Assembly (NCBI GenBank): GCA_964594175.1
Contig: CAZQLM010000010.1
Location: 1-20,885 of the forward strand
Reading direction: 5' to 3'
DNA length: 20,885 bases
Source of the DNA: SZUA-1535 sp964594175
Lineage (GTDB): Archaea; Aenigmatarchaeota; Aenigmatarchaeia; Aenigmatarchaeales; SZUA-1535
Below, piece by piece: positions 12,444-19,305 of this stretch. The notes under the pieces are model-generated. The model made no database searches. It saw only the letters and a list, made by a program, of their open reading frames with translations, and had not been told where the DNA came from. Made by a program: the position numbers and the translations under genes. Each line of letters starts with the position of its first letter. Position 1 is the stretch's first letter.

Positions 12444-14135
12444 TTAAACATTTGATATTCCCAAAACTTCTTTATATTTCCTTTCCCATGCTTTCCAGTA
12501 TTCCTTTACCGTGCTTTCGTCCGCATTTTTCCACTCTTTTTCTCCATTTTCTCTAAATAAATTTAAAATAACTTCTACACCTCTTTTGGTTTCAAAAAAC
12601 ATAGGCAGGGCATCTGCTCTTTTTTTATATTCCCAGAGCTTTGCTATCCACATTCGCGAGTTTTCAAAGATTTCCTGTGGTATTTTACTCTCTACCCATG
12701 CTCTGTGAAATCTACAAACACCCAAATTATCCAAAGTATATTCTTTCACGGTCCTTTCTGCACAAATCAAAGCATATTCTTCAGGAGCTTTGACTATCGT
12801 ATGATAATCGCTGTAATACTTTCCGTGCATCACAACAGGAAGCATGAGTCCAAGCGACCAGTAAAAATTAGGAGTTATATCAAAATATGATCCGTGCGGA
12901 ATGTAAAGAGCTATATCTTTTATTCCAAGCTCTTTTACCATGATTCTAATTCTTTCTCCTAGAATTCCAAATTCTCCTGCTGCCGTTTTTTCCATAAAGT
13001 ATTTTGCTAGCATAAAATTTCTTTCAGAGTCCGGCTTTTCAGGATTCATAACAGGTTTTTCGTCAATGGAAAAATAATCTAAGGGCAACAGCTCACTCTC
13101 AAGAGCTTCAAAAATAATAGCGAGAATATTTCCAAAATAAATAGCATCAAAACCAAAGGAATCCACAGTATGCACGAGATCCTTTATGTATGTTCTGTTA
13201 AAAATTCCTATAAAAGGTCCTAAAGCTTGAGCTGGCTCGTAGTCAAGCTTTATTTTCGATTCATACTTTTTACAGGCCGCGACACAAAGCTCACCGCATG
13301 TTTCTGAAGAAAATGTATAACCCTTTAGAAGCTCACCTTCTATAAACCTTTTGAAAACTTCTTCTCTTTTTTCAGCACTAAGCAAAGCAGATTTCCAGTT
13401 CATGAAAATAACATTTTTTTTCAAATGAGGATAATTTGCAGCAAATGTTCCAAACTCTCTATATTTTTTTGTAGCCTCTACCTGTTCTCTCGCAAGCTCT
13501 CTATCTGTTTTTATCACAAGTTTTTCCTTCCCTCCAATGGAAAAACCAACAACATTATGTGCTCTGTAAAGAACGCTTCCCGCTCCTCCACGACCTGCAG
13601 CATCTGGAATAACGCCAATCCTTCCGTGCTTTGAAGAAATCAAGCACCCATAATTTGTATTTGCTCCCAAACCTGCAAGCACAAGCCTAAAAGGAACATC
13701 TTTGTAAAATTCCTGAAGTTTGTAATAGAGTTCTTTTTCTGAAATGAAAATGTTTTGTGGTAGAGAAAGTTCCTCAAAACTTGCGCTCTGATTTTTTATC
13801 TTTATAAAAACGCTTTCTTCTGCTTTTCCTTCTATACAAACAGCATTCACTCCAGCCCTCTTTACGTATTCTCCTAAATCACCCATTGTAGAGCAGTGCA
13901 AACCACCGTGTAAAGGTGAACGAAAAACAAAGCTCGCTCTTTGTGTTCCTCCCCATTCAAGATTACCGGTTCCAAAAATTAAAACATTATCTTCGTGAAA
14001 AACGTCTTTTGCGTAGCTTTTGTATTTTTCTAAATGAAGATGTATAGCTAAATCAAGCACACCTTTTATGCCAGGATTCTCTATTTTTTCTACCCAAAAA
14101 GTTCTTTCTTTTGCATTTATGAAAAGCACTTTCAT
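12444..14135 (-). CDS. Aldehyde:ferredoxin oxidoreductase family protein
   Basis: A 563-aa tungsten/molybdopterin oxidoreductase of the AOR family, which oxidises aldehydes or related compounds and reduces ferredoxin; cytosolic. Seen: a divergent N-terminus, pterin-binding AGRGGAG (180-186), DYEPAQALGPF (298-308), VDSFGFD (324-330), and LDNLGVCRF with C474. The iron-sulfur ligands would be C280, C284, C288 and C474. Classical AOR has CxxCxxxC; here the spacing is CxxxCxxxC (SETCGELCVAACK), and the usual proline is missing. The chain is about 40 residues shorter than Pyrococcus AOR. Substrate cannot be predicted. A minus-strand TATA box (14158-14166, CTATAAAAG) sits 27 nt before the ATG. Divergent from the radical SAM gene. 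No pterin-synthesis gene is nearby. Confidence 0.88.
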   Translation of the reverse strand: MKVLFINAKERTFWVEKIENPGIKGVLDLAIHLHLEKYKSYAKDVFHEDNVLIFGTGNLEWGGTQRASFVFRSPLHGGLHCSTMGDLGEYVKRAGVNAVCIEGKAEESVFIKIKNQSASFEELSLPQNIFISEKELYYKLQEFYKDVPFRLVLAGLGANTNYGCLISSKHGRIGVIPDAAGRGGAGSVLYRAHNVVGFSIGGKEKLVIKTDRELAREQVEATKKYREFGTFAANYPHLKKNVIFMNWKSALLSAEKREEVFKRFIEGELLKGYTFSSETCGELCVAACKKYESKIKLDYEPAQALGPFIGIFNRTYIKDLVHTVDSFGFDAIYFGNILAIIFEALESELLPLDYFSIDEKPVMNPEKPDSERNFMLAKYFMEKTAAGEFGILGERIRIMVKELGIKDIALYIPHGSYFDITPNFYWSLGLMLPVVMHGKYYSDYHTIVKAPEEYALICAERTVKEYTLDNLGVCRFHRAWVESKIPQEIFENSRMWIAKLWEYKKRADALPMFFETKRGVEVILNLFRENGEKEWKNADESTVKEYWKAWERKYKEVLGISNV

Positions 14136-14157
14136 GAATTTCTTATGATTTAAATTT

Positions 14158-14166
14158 CTTTTATAG
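14158..14166 (-). promoter_or_regulatory. TATA box for the AOR-family gene
   Basis: CTATAAAAG on the minus strand, centred about 27 nt from the ATG at 14135. Only 34 bp separate the two divergent start codons, so this box touches the leader region of the radical SAM gene. Confidence 0.5.
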
Positions 14167-14169
14167 TTT

Positions 14170-15510
14170 ATGGAACACGCTATAATTTACCCAAGAGAGA
14201 AAAAAGTTGGAATACAGGCTATTAGTGTTCACTGGCTTCGTAATATTTTTCCTAAAGCAAAACTATATTTCCTAGATTCTGCTTTTCAAAACAAAGCAAG
14301 AAAAATTTTGATAAGCTGCCATTTTGAAAATAATTATCCATACATTCTCCAGATACTCAGAAAAATTGGGATAAGCATTTTCAGAAAGAAAAGGAAAGAA
14401 GAGCTTTATTTTGGCGGTCCTGTAGCTATTAACCCATATCCGCTTTACCATTTCGTGAATTACTTTCTTATAGGAGATTTTGATTCACGTACAGTGAAAA
14501 CATTCATAGAAAGCGAAGAAAAGGAAAAATTCGATTTTGCATTTATTCCAGAAAGAAAAGAACACGCAAATGTTAATAGAAAAAGAGAATTTTGCTATTA
14601 CGCTTTTCACGACAATACGCTTTTCTTGGAAGTGCAAAGTGGTTGCAGGAATGCTTGTGCATTTTGTTTGCTTAGCTGGAGTAAAAAATTAAGTTTTTGC
14701 AGTATAGAGCAAGCGAAAAAAATTGTTAATTCTTACAATCCTGAGGAGGTTTATCTTATAGGTAGTGATTTGTTTTCGCATCCATACATAGAAGAGCTTT
14801 TGGATTTTCTCAAAACAAAAAAGGTTAAAATCTCTTTTCCTTCATCGCGCATAGAAGAAATAGAAAAATTCAAAGATTTGCTTAAAGAGCTAAAACCAGA
14901 AAGTTTTACCATAGCACCTGAATCGAGTGAAAGAATAAGATTAGCTCTTAGTAAAAAATTTACAAACGAACAAGTTTTACAAAGCGCAGAACTGCTAAAA
15001 AAACTGGGTGTGAAAAGGCTGAAACTCTATTTCATTCTCGGTTTGCCAGGTGAAAGGCAAGAAGATTTGGAAGAAATAGTCATGCTTATTCAGAATCTGA
15101 GAAAAACCATAAAGATTTCAGCGAGTTTCAGCATTTTTGTGCCAAAAGCTCATACTCCAATGCAGTTTGCTCCTTTTGAAAGCATAGCCAGCCTTAAAAG
15201 AAAAAACCTTTTTCTAAAAAGAGAACTACGCTCTGTAAAAACACATTTCACAAATCCTAAAAAAGCGTTCATACAAATGCTTTTAAGCATAGGCAACAAA
15301 GAAATTTCAAAACTTTTGGCTAATGTTTTTGATTTCGGGCTAAATTACTCGGTTTGGGTGAAAAAGGCTCGTTTGCTTGGGATAAATCTTGAAAAGTATT
15401 CAAAAGAAAAACCATATGAATATAAATTCGATTTCGAAAGCGTAGAGACAGGAATTTCCAAAAAAACTTTATGGAAAGTTTATGAAAAGTATAAAAAGGA
15501 AGTTATTTGA
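14170..15510 (+). CDS. Radical SAM protein with B12-binding-like N-terminus
   Basis: A 446-aa radical S-adenosylmethionine enzyme. The [4Fe-4S] ligands are C159, C163 and C166 in SGCRNACAFC, preceded by FLEVQ, typical of the subfamily with an N-terminal cobalamin-binding-like domain (YgiQ/TIGR03960-like layout). Residues 80-105, FGGPVAINPYPLYHF and FLIGDFD, resemble the end of that domain, but no DxHxxG cobalamin ligand is seen, so it probably does not bind B12 in the usual base-off mode. Residues ~235-345 complete the barrel: ITAPESS-like FTIAPESSERIRLAL, then LYFILGLPGE. The C-terminal 100 residues are helical. Target substrate is unknown. It is divergent from the AOR gene; a maturation link is speculation. 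Confidence 0.88.
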   Translation: MEHAIIYPREKKVGIQAISVHWLRNIFPKAKLYFLDSAFQNKARKILISCHFENNYPYILQILRKIGISIFRKKRKEELYFGGPVAINPYPLYHFVNYFLIGDFDSRTVKTFIESEEKEKFDFAFIPERKEHANVNRKREFCYYAFHDNTLFLEVQSGCRNACAFCLLSWSKKLSFCSIEQAKKIVNSYNPEEVYLIGSDLFSHPYIEELLDFLKTKKVKISFPSSRIEEIEKFKDLLKELKPESFTIAPESSERIRLALSKKFTNEQVLQSAELLKKLGVKRLKLYFILGLPGERQEDLEEIVMLIQNLRKTIKISASFSIFVPKAHTPMQFAPFESIASLKRKNLFLKRELRSVKTHFTNPKKAFIQMLLSIGNKEISKLLANVFDFGLNYSVWVKKARLLGINLEKYSKEKPYEYKFDFESVETGISKKTLWKVYEKYKKEVI

Positions 15511-15808
15511 AATTTACCTTTTGTGGAGATTTTAGATGCAAACCCTGATGAAGGGCTAATTTCTCGTATGGCAAAAATATTTCTAAAATAATAGATGCCA
15601 AAAGTAAATAATAACCCAAATATTGGAGATTTGTTGGTATAAAGATACTTTCAAGGAGATAATTGCAAATGAATTTGAAATTGAGAAAAGATACAAAAAT
15701 AAGGCAAAAATAATAGCTTTAGGAGACGAATATGCGGATATAGGAATGTTCGAGGTTTGTGATATTAGAAAATACGGAGAAGAGGTTATCATCACCCTAT
15801 ATATTTAA
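15511..15808 (+). pseudogene. Decayed coding sequence, possible HAD-phosphatase remnant
   Basis: No full reading frame spans this stretch, but coding-like pieces occur in three frames: EILDANPDEGLISRMAKIF (15526-15582, stop at 15589), MPKVNNNPNIGDLLV (15595-15639, then TAA), and a 61-codon piece 15623-15808. The last contains KAKIIALGDEYADIGMFEVC, which resembles the GDxxxDxxM motif IV of HAD-superfamily phosphatases. The preceding pieces would join to it only through frameshifts. The last piece ends inside the convergent PAC2-family gene, overlapping by 17 nt. I read this as a pseudogene or a sequence with several indel errors; the HAD identity is a weak motif match. Confidence 0.4.
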
Positions 15809-16568
15809 GTTCTTCTTGTTTTTTCTTTTTCTTCATCTCTTCTATGGCTTCTCTTTGCAATTCTTCAATTCTTTTAACAAATTCGTGCATCTCTTCAACT
15901 TTCTCGTGCAACTGCTCTAAATCTATCTTTATTTTTAGCATCTTTTCGAGAACCTTTAATACAGCTTCCGCTGCGTTTGGATCTGTTACTATCGGAAAAC
16001 CTGGAGTTTCTCCCAGAAGAGCCATTGCTTTTATGCCGTGAAGCTTTGCAAGCCCAGGAATTATTCCAGCAGCTCCGATTATTGTTCCAATCCTTCCAGA
16101 GACATTCCACTCTATTCCACAGTTCTTATATTTCTTTCTCATGCTTTCTTCACACGGTACACCATAAACTTTAGGCATTTCTGCTATTTTTCCTGTTCCA
16201 AAACCGCCAATGGTTATTATCTCTTTACAACCGAGTTTTGAAACGAAATCTATTATTTTCCCAGCAATCTCGTAATGACCTTTTGAATCTGAGCTCTGAG
16301 CATCTCCTATAAGCATGATGATATCTTTTCCTTTTTTGTTTTTCCAGTAATAAAACTCGTTTCTTAGCATGTGTATTTTATCTTCGTGGATAACAACGAA
16401 ATTAAAGAAATAAGGTGAATAAAGCTCGGCAAATTTTTCAGCTCGCAAATGGGAAACTAAATAACCAACGGCAAGTCTGCCGACATTCCCTATTCCTGGT
16501 AATCCAACAATTAGCACAGGGTCCTTTAATTTAGGTTTTTTAATAACTTTTATTATAGTTTCTTTCAT
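15792..16568 (-). CDS. PAC2-family protein (proteasome assembly chaperone-like)
   Basis: A 258-aa protein of the archaeal PAC2 family, related to proteasome assembly chaperone PbaA. The signature GLPGIGNVGRLAVGYLV occupies 22-38. Further conserved segments are DIIMLIGDAQSS, IITIGGFGTG and MALLGETPGFPIVTDPNAAEAVL. A charged helical tail (about 210-258) ends in YIG, without the terminal hydrophobic-Tyr-X motif that docks onto proteasomes. Function is inferred from the family. It usually follows aIF2-alpha and Nop10; here a 289-bp gap separates it from Nop10, and its own TATA box (16590-16600) sits 27 nt before the ATG, so it is probably transcribed separately. Confidence 0.85.
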   Translation of the reverse strand: MKETIIKVIKKPKLKDPVLIVGLPGIGNVGRLAVGYLVSHLRAEKFAELYSPYFFNFVVIHEDKIHMLRNEFYYWKNKKGKDIIMLIGDAQSSDSKGHYEIAGKIIDFVSKLGCKEIITIGGFGTGKIAEMPKVYGVPCEESMRKKYKNCGIEWNVSGRIGTIIGAAGIIPGLAKLHGIKAMALLGETPGFPIVTDPNAAEAVLKVLEKMLKIKIDLEQLHEKVEEMHEFVKRIEELQREAIEEMKKKKKQEELKYIG

Positions 16569-16589
16569 GGTTTAAACTTATATGAAGAA

Positions 16590-16600
16590 GTTTATAAAAG
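16590..16600 (-). promoter_or_regulatory. TATA box for the PAC2-family gene
   Basis: CTTTTATAAAC on the minus strand, centred about 27 nt from the ATG at 16568. A near-consensus TATA and no Shine-Dalgarno indicate a leaderless transcript independent of aIF2-alpha and Nop10. Confidence 0.55.
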
Positions 16601-16625
16601 TTGAAAACGTTCAACTCTAAAATTT

Positions 16626-16833
16626 CTAATAAGGTATTCGTGGAATAATTTTTCTTTTAACCTCTAAATCGTAACATGAGTCTGCAATGAGGTCAGTGTC
16701 TTCACGGAGAATAGTATTTTTTTAAGATGCTCAAGTCATTTTCAGTAATTGTAATTCCAACTGTGACAGCCTTAATTAATCCTTTAACCCATAACTGGAG
16801 AAGACTTTCGCTGTGTTGAAATGTATTAAACAT
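16626..16833 (-). pseudogene. Frameshifted small ORF between nop10 and the PAC2 gene
   Basis: From an ATG at 16833 a frame of 43 codons runs to a TGA at 16702 (ITITENDLSILKK near its end). A second frame (16626-16706) reads REDTDLIADSCYDLEVKRKI and ends IPRIPY. Removing one A from the run of seven at 16717-16723 joins them into one 68-residue protein, so the break is either a real frameshift or a homopolymer sequencing error. A TATA-like tract lies about 22 nt before the ATG. ADSCYD vaguely recalls the ADxxYD motif of IS4/IS5 transposases, but I cannot assign the family. Confidence 0.35.
16640..16653. repeat. 14-bp direct repeat, copy 1
   Basis: GTGGAATAATTTTT. The identical sequence recurs at 16846-16859. 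The two copies bracket 192 bp lying between nop10 and the PAC2-family gene. Confidence 0.7.
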
Positions 16834-16845
16834 TGAGTGTACAGA

Positions 16846-16859
16846 GTGGAATAATTTTT
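16846..16859. repeat. 14-bp direct repeat, copy 2
   Basis: Second copy of GTGGAATAATTTTT, overlapping the nop10 stop codon (TTA at 16858-16860). A duplicated insertion target is one explanation, chance in A+T-rich DNA another. Confidence 0.7.
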
Positions 16860-17013
16860 ATTTTCTCCCAAATTTGATCAATCTTCTATATTTTCCGTAT
16901 TTATCTTCTGGAGAAAATTTTGGTGGATGTGCACTGATTGTTTTAACTTTGCAAATAGGGCAAAGCTCTTTAAGCGTATATCTTTTACATTTTGGACATT
17001 TCTTTAATTTCAT
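16858..17013 (-). CDS. nop10: H/ACA ribonucleoprotein protein Nop10
   Basis: A 51-aa core protein of box H/ACA ribonucleoproteins, which guide pseudouridylation of rRNA together with Cbf5, Gar1 and L7Ae. The zinc ribbon is C6-P-K-C9 and C18-P-I-C21; the family hallmark HPPKFSPEDKYGKYRR occupies 29-44. Size is typical. It begins 1 nt after the aIF2-alpha stop codon, so it is cotranscribed and translationally coupled with that gene, an arrangement common in archaea. Confidence 0.96.
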   Translation of the reverse strand: MKLKKCPKCKRYTLKELCPICKVKTISAHPPKFSPEDKYGKYRRLIKFGRK

Positions 17014-17014
17014 T

Positions 17015-17791
17015 TTATTCTACCCTTTTCATAGAAAAATTGCACGAAAGCTTTTTTGCTTGCCTTTCTCCGAATTTTTCAATTTCTTCCAAGATTTTTT
17101 CGGCTTTTTTCGGATCTTTATGTTTTAATGTTAGCGAGTATTTTGGGGCAGATATGTACTTTATTTCGACTTTAAATCTTTTCATTATTTCGTTAAGCAA
17201 TTTTTTTATTCTTTCTATTCCGTCTCCTTCATCACAAGTAATTTCTATATCAGCTTTAAATTCTCGTTCTCTAATTTCGATTGCTTTTTCAGCAATTCTT
17301 TTCACAACTTCAGCAAGTTTTTTATTTAAACCCCTTTTCACTAACAGGCTAGGTTTTTCTCTTGCAATGAGAAAACCCTGATACATTTCTCCGAACTCTT
17401 CATAAAGGAAAAAACCTATTTCTTCATAGGCTTTATCCAAACTTATTCCAAGTTCATTTGCAACGAGTTCCAGCATTTTTTCTGCTTTTTCTTCCCTTCT
17501 ATACTCTTGTAACTTTTTTTCCTTTTCCCTTTTTCCTACGCGCTTGAGACTTAAAGCAATGAAATCTTTTTTTTCATCAACATAAAGTACAAGAGCAACA
17601 ACCCTTTGTCCAACCTTCACAAAATTTCTTATATCTCTTACCCACTTTCTTGCAACTTCAGAGATATGAATCATTCCATTTTTTCCTGGATACTCCAAAA
17701 GCTCTGCAACAGCAGAGTTAGGATTGACCTCTTTTATCTTACAGATTACGAGTTCTCCTTTTTCTGGAAATTCATAAGGTTTTCGTGGCAT
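17015..17791 (-). CDS. eif2a: Translation initiation factor aIF2 subunit alpha
   Basis: A 258-aa subunit of the heterotrimer that carries initiator Met-tRNA to the ribosome. The S1 domain fills residues 10-83 (GELVICKIKEV to FIALSLKRVG), with KNGMIHISEVARKWVRDI; the position of eukaryotic Ser51 is alanine, as usual in archaea. The helical domain and the C-terminal alpha-beta domain (FKADIEITCDEGDGIERIKKLL) follow. The frame is open 19 codons further upstream, but the conserved start is MPRKPYEFPEKGE and a TATA box at 17812-17822 lies 25 nt before it. Ribosomal proteins S27e and L44e, often just upstream in archaea, are missing; a transposase fossil lies there instead. Confidence 0.96.
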   Translation of the reverse strand: MPRKPYEFPEKGELVICKIKEVNPNSAVAELLEYPGKNGMIHISEVARKWVRDIRNFVKVGQRVVALVLYVDEKKDFIALSLKRVGKREKEKKLQEYRREEKAEKMLELVANELGISLDKAYEEIGFFLYEEFGEMYQGFLIAREKPSLLVKRGLNKKLAEVVKRIAEKAIEIREREFKADIEITCDEGDGIERIKKLLNEIMKRFKVEIKYISAPKYSLTLKHKDPKKAEKILEEIEKFGERQAKKLSCNFSMKRVE

Positions 17792-17811
17792 GGAAGTAAT
17801 TAGAACAAAAC

Positions 17812-17822
17812 AAATAAAAAGA
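17812..17822 (-). promoter_or_regulatory. TATA box for the aIF2-alpha and nop10 unit
   Basis: CTTTTTATTTG on the minus strand, centred about 25 nt from the ATG at 17791. It lies inside what would be the N-terminal extension of the longer ORF, arguing against that extension. Confidence 0.5.
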
Positions 17823-17826
17823 TTAA

Positions 17827-18126
17827 GAATTTTTATTTGAGCATTCAAAACAAAGAAAATTCCTCGGAGAAATCCTGGAAAGAAAAGAAATAATAGCTCT
17901 GCATGTAAGCAAAGGAAAAAGCTCTCTGGATGCTTTTGTTTTTGTTAAAAAAGTTCTGAGCAAATGTATCGGTAAGCCGGAGTTAATTCTTGTGGATAAA
18001 GGCTCTTTCTATACACGTGAAAGGTGTTTGGAAAGAAAAGTACCGCATGACAAAACTAATGATTGTAAAATTATGTTAAGAGCTTCGTTTAAGTGTATAA
18101 CGAAATTTTTAAATACTTCTTATTAA
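17827..18126 (+). pseudogene. Fossil of an IS6/IS240-like DDE transposase
   Basis: An open frame of 99 codons with no start codon (preceded by TAA at 17824). The middle, EIIALHVSKGKSSLDAFVFV and then LSKCIGKPELILVDKGSFY, closely follows the pattern of the second catalytic segment of archaeal IS6-family (ISC774/IS240-like) transposases, in which LVDxGxWY carries an acidic catalytic residue. The N-terminal third, including the first catalytic aspartate, is gone. After 18060 the similarity fades, probably through substitutions or a frameshift, and the final glutamate is not found. No terminal inverted repeats were recognised. It is a 5'-truncated remnant, now overlapped by the promoter of the next gene. 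Confidence 0.6.
18105..18115 (+). promoter_or_regulatory. TATA-like box for the lamin-tail protein gene
   Basis: TTTTTAAATAC lies about 28 nt before the ATG at 18139 and inside the transposase fossil, so the gene's promoter appears to be formed from remnant sequence. Confidence 0.45.
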
Positions 18127-18138
18127 ACCATTTTTTTC

Positions 18139-18987
18139 ATGAATCTGAGCGAAATTTCACATGCAGTTTTTATAATAACAACTTTAGCCTCGGTTCCTTT
18201 AATTTCCTCTGGCTTAAAATTTTCAGATGATTATAAACCTGCTTTAGCACTTTCTCTAAACACGAGCGATATTAATACCATAGAAAATGCGTTTTACACT
18301 ATTAAAAGGGATTTTTCCTGCGATAAAACTACTTATATTTATTCAACTCCTTACGGAGAGGTAATAATTTCAATTTCACCAGAAAGTTTTGAATCAGAGA
18401 TAAGAAAAATAAACAAAATTGTTAAAACGGAAGAAACGGCTTTTTACAAGTTTTCTGAGCTTAAAAAAGCCAATAAAAGATTTTTTATTAACGTAACTTC
18501 TTCTTCAATAGAATCAAAACTTGAAACTCCTTATGGTTATGTGAAAATGCTATCTCGATATGGAGATAATTCTACTGAGATAAAGTCCTCTATTCCGGAA
18601 GAAGAGATTCTTGAAATGTTCGAAGAAGCGGAAAAGGAACTTAAACAAGAGTTGGAGCTCTTGCAAAATTACACAGAAGATGTTTTTGGTTTGAGAAAAA
18701 TTGAGATTTCCTATCTTTATTGCAAGGGTGGAGAGAAAAGCGAGTACGTTGAAATAAGAAATAATCGCATGATTCCAGTAAATCTTAAGGGTTATGTATT
18801 GAAAGATACACAGGGCGCTTCCACCGCTTCCTACACATTCGGCGAGCTCATTTTGCAACCAGAAGAAAGTGTAAAGCTCTATAGAAATGTAACAGGAATT
18901 ACGTGGAACGATCAACAAAACGAAACAGCGACTTTACTAACTCCGGAAGGCATAGTAATTTCTGAAAGAAAATGCGATGTTTATTAG
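18139..18987 (+). CDS. Exported protein with C-terminal lamin tail domain
   Basis: A 282-aa protein. Residues 8-26 are hydrophobic (AVFIITTLASVPLISSG), a signal peptide or N-terminal anchor. Residues ~30-150 contain two copies of TPYGxV (70-74 and 130-134), perhaps a duplicated beta unit. A charged helix spans 152-176. Residues ~188-280 match a lamin tail domain (LTD, PF00932-like): SEYVEIRNNRMIPVNLKGYV, LKD, then LQPEESVKLYRN and GIVISE. C195 and C279 bracket the domain and could form a disulfide. LTDs in prokaryotes are found on secreted or surface proteins and often bind partners or polymers; the specific role here is unknown. Several N-x-S/T sites suggest N-glycosylation (inference). Confidence 0.8.
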   Translation: MNLSEISHAVFIITTLASVPLISSGLKFSDDYKPALALSLNTSDINTIENAFYTIKRDFSCDKTTYIYSTPYGEVIISISPESFESEIRKINKIVKTEETAFYKFSELKKANKRFFINVTSSSIESKLETPYGYVKMLSRYGDNSTEIKSSIPEEEILEMFEEAEKELKQELELLQNYTEDVFGLRKIEISYLYCKGGEKSEYVEIRNNRMIPVNLKGYVLKDTQGASTASYTFGELILQPEESVKLYRNVTGITWNDQQNETATLLTPEGIVISERKCDVY

Positions 18988-19011
18988 TTCTCAAGCTCTA
19001 AATTCAATTAT

Positions 19012-19022
19012 TTTTATATTCT
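19012..19022 (+). promoter_or_regulatory. TATA-like box for the 46-aa zinc/coil gene
   Basis: TTTTTATATTC lies about 44 nt before the ATG at 19061, which would leave a short leader containing GAGGGTG (19047-19053) as Shine-Dalgarno. Confidence 0.4.
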
Positions 19023-19060
19023 TAACTCTAAATTTCTATGATAAAAGAGGGTGTGTGAAA

Positions 19061-19201
19061 ATGTTGTGTAGGCATTGGAATCATCCAGATGATTGTCCAT
19101 ATTGTGAAGATTATAGAGAAATAATGGAAAAGATAGCTGAGCTCGAAAAGAGATTAAAAGAACTGGAAAAGGTATACAAAGGAAGAGCAGAGTATAAATA
19201 G
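19061..19201 (+). CDS. Small zinc-binding/coiled-coil protein, 46 aa
   Basis: A 46-aa protein in two parts: a Cys/His-rich start, C3-R-H-W-N-H and C12-P-Y-C15, able to bind one zinc, then a heptad-like helix IMEKIAELEKRLKELEKVYK. The frame is open upstream from 18977, but that extension is hydrophobic, poor in coding character and overlaps the lamin-tail gene; a TATA-like box (19012-19022) and GAGGGTG Shine-Dalgarno support the ATG at 19061. Such small zinc-coil proteins may dimerise and bind nucleic acid or protein partners; no family is recognised. Confidence 0.6.
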   Translation: MLCRHWNHPDDCPYCEDYREIMEKIAELEKRLKELEKVYKGRAEYK

Positions 19202-19305
19202 AGAAATTGGATGAAAAGTTGAATGTAACATTTGCAATAAGTATCTGGCTTACGGTTTCTTTTTTTGGATATTGTTATTAAGGCTTGACAGGTGAAAAAT
19301 ATGAA

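Noticed and set aside
15541..15600. CTGATGA as a possible box C of a C/D sRNA
   Set aside because: No box D (CUGA) or C'/D' pair at the required spacing was found.
4602..15800. Identical C-terminal YIG in the unknown protein (4602) and the PAC2-family protein (15792)
   Set aside because: A three-residue match in unrelated proteins is expected by chance.
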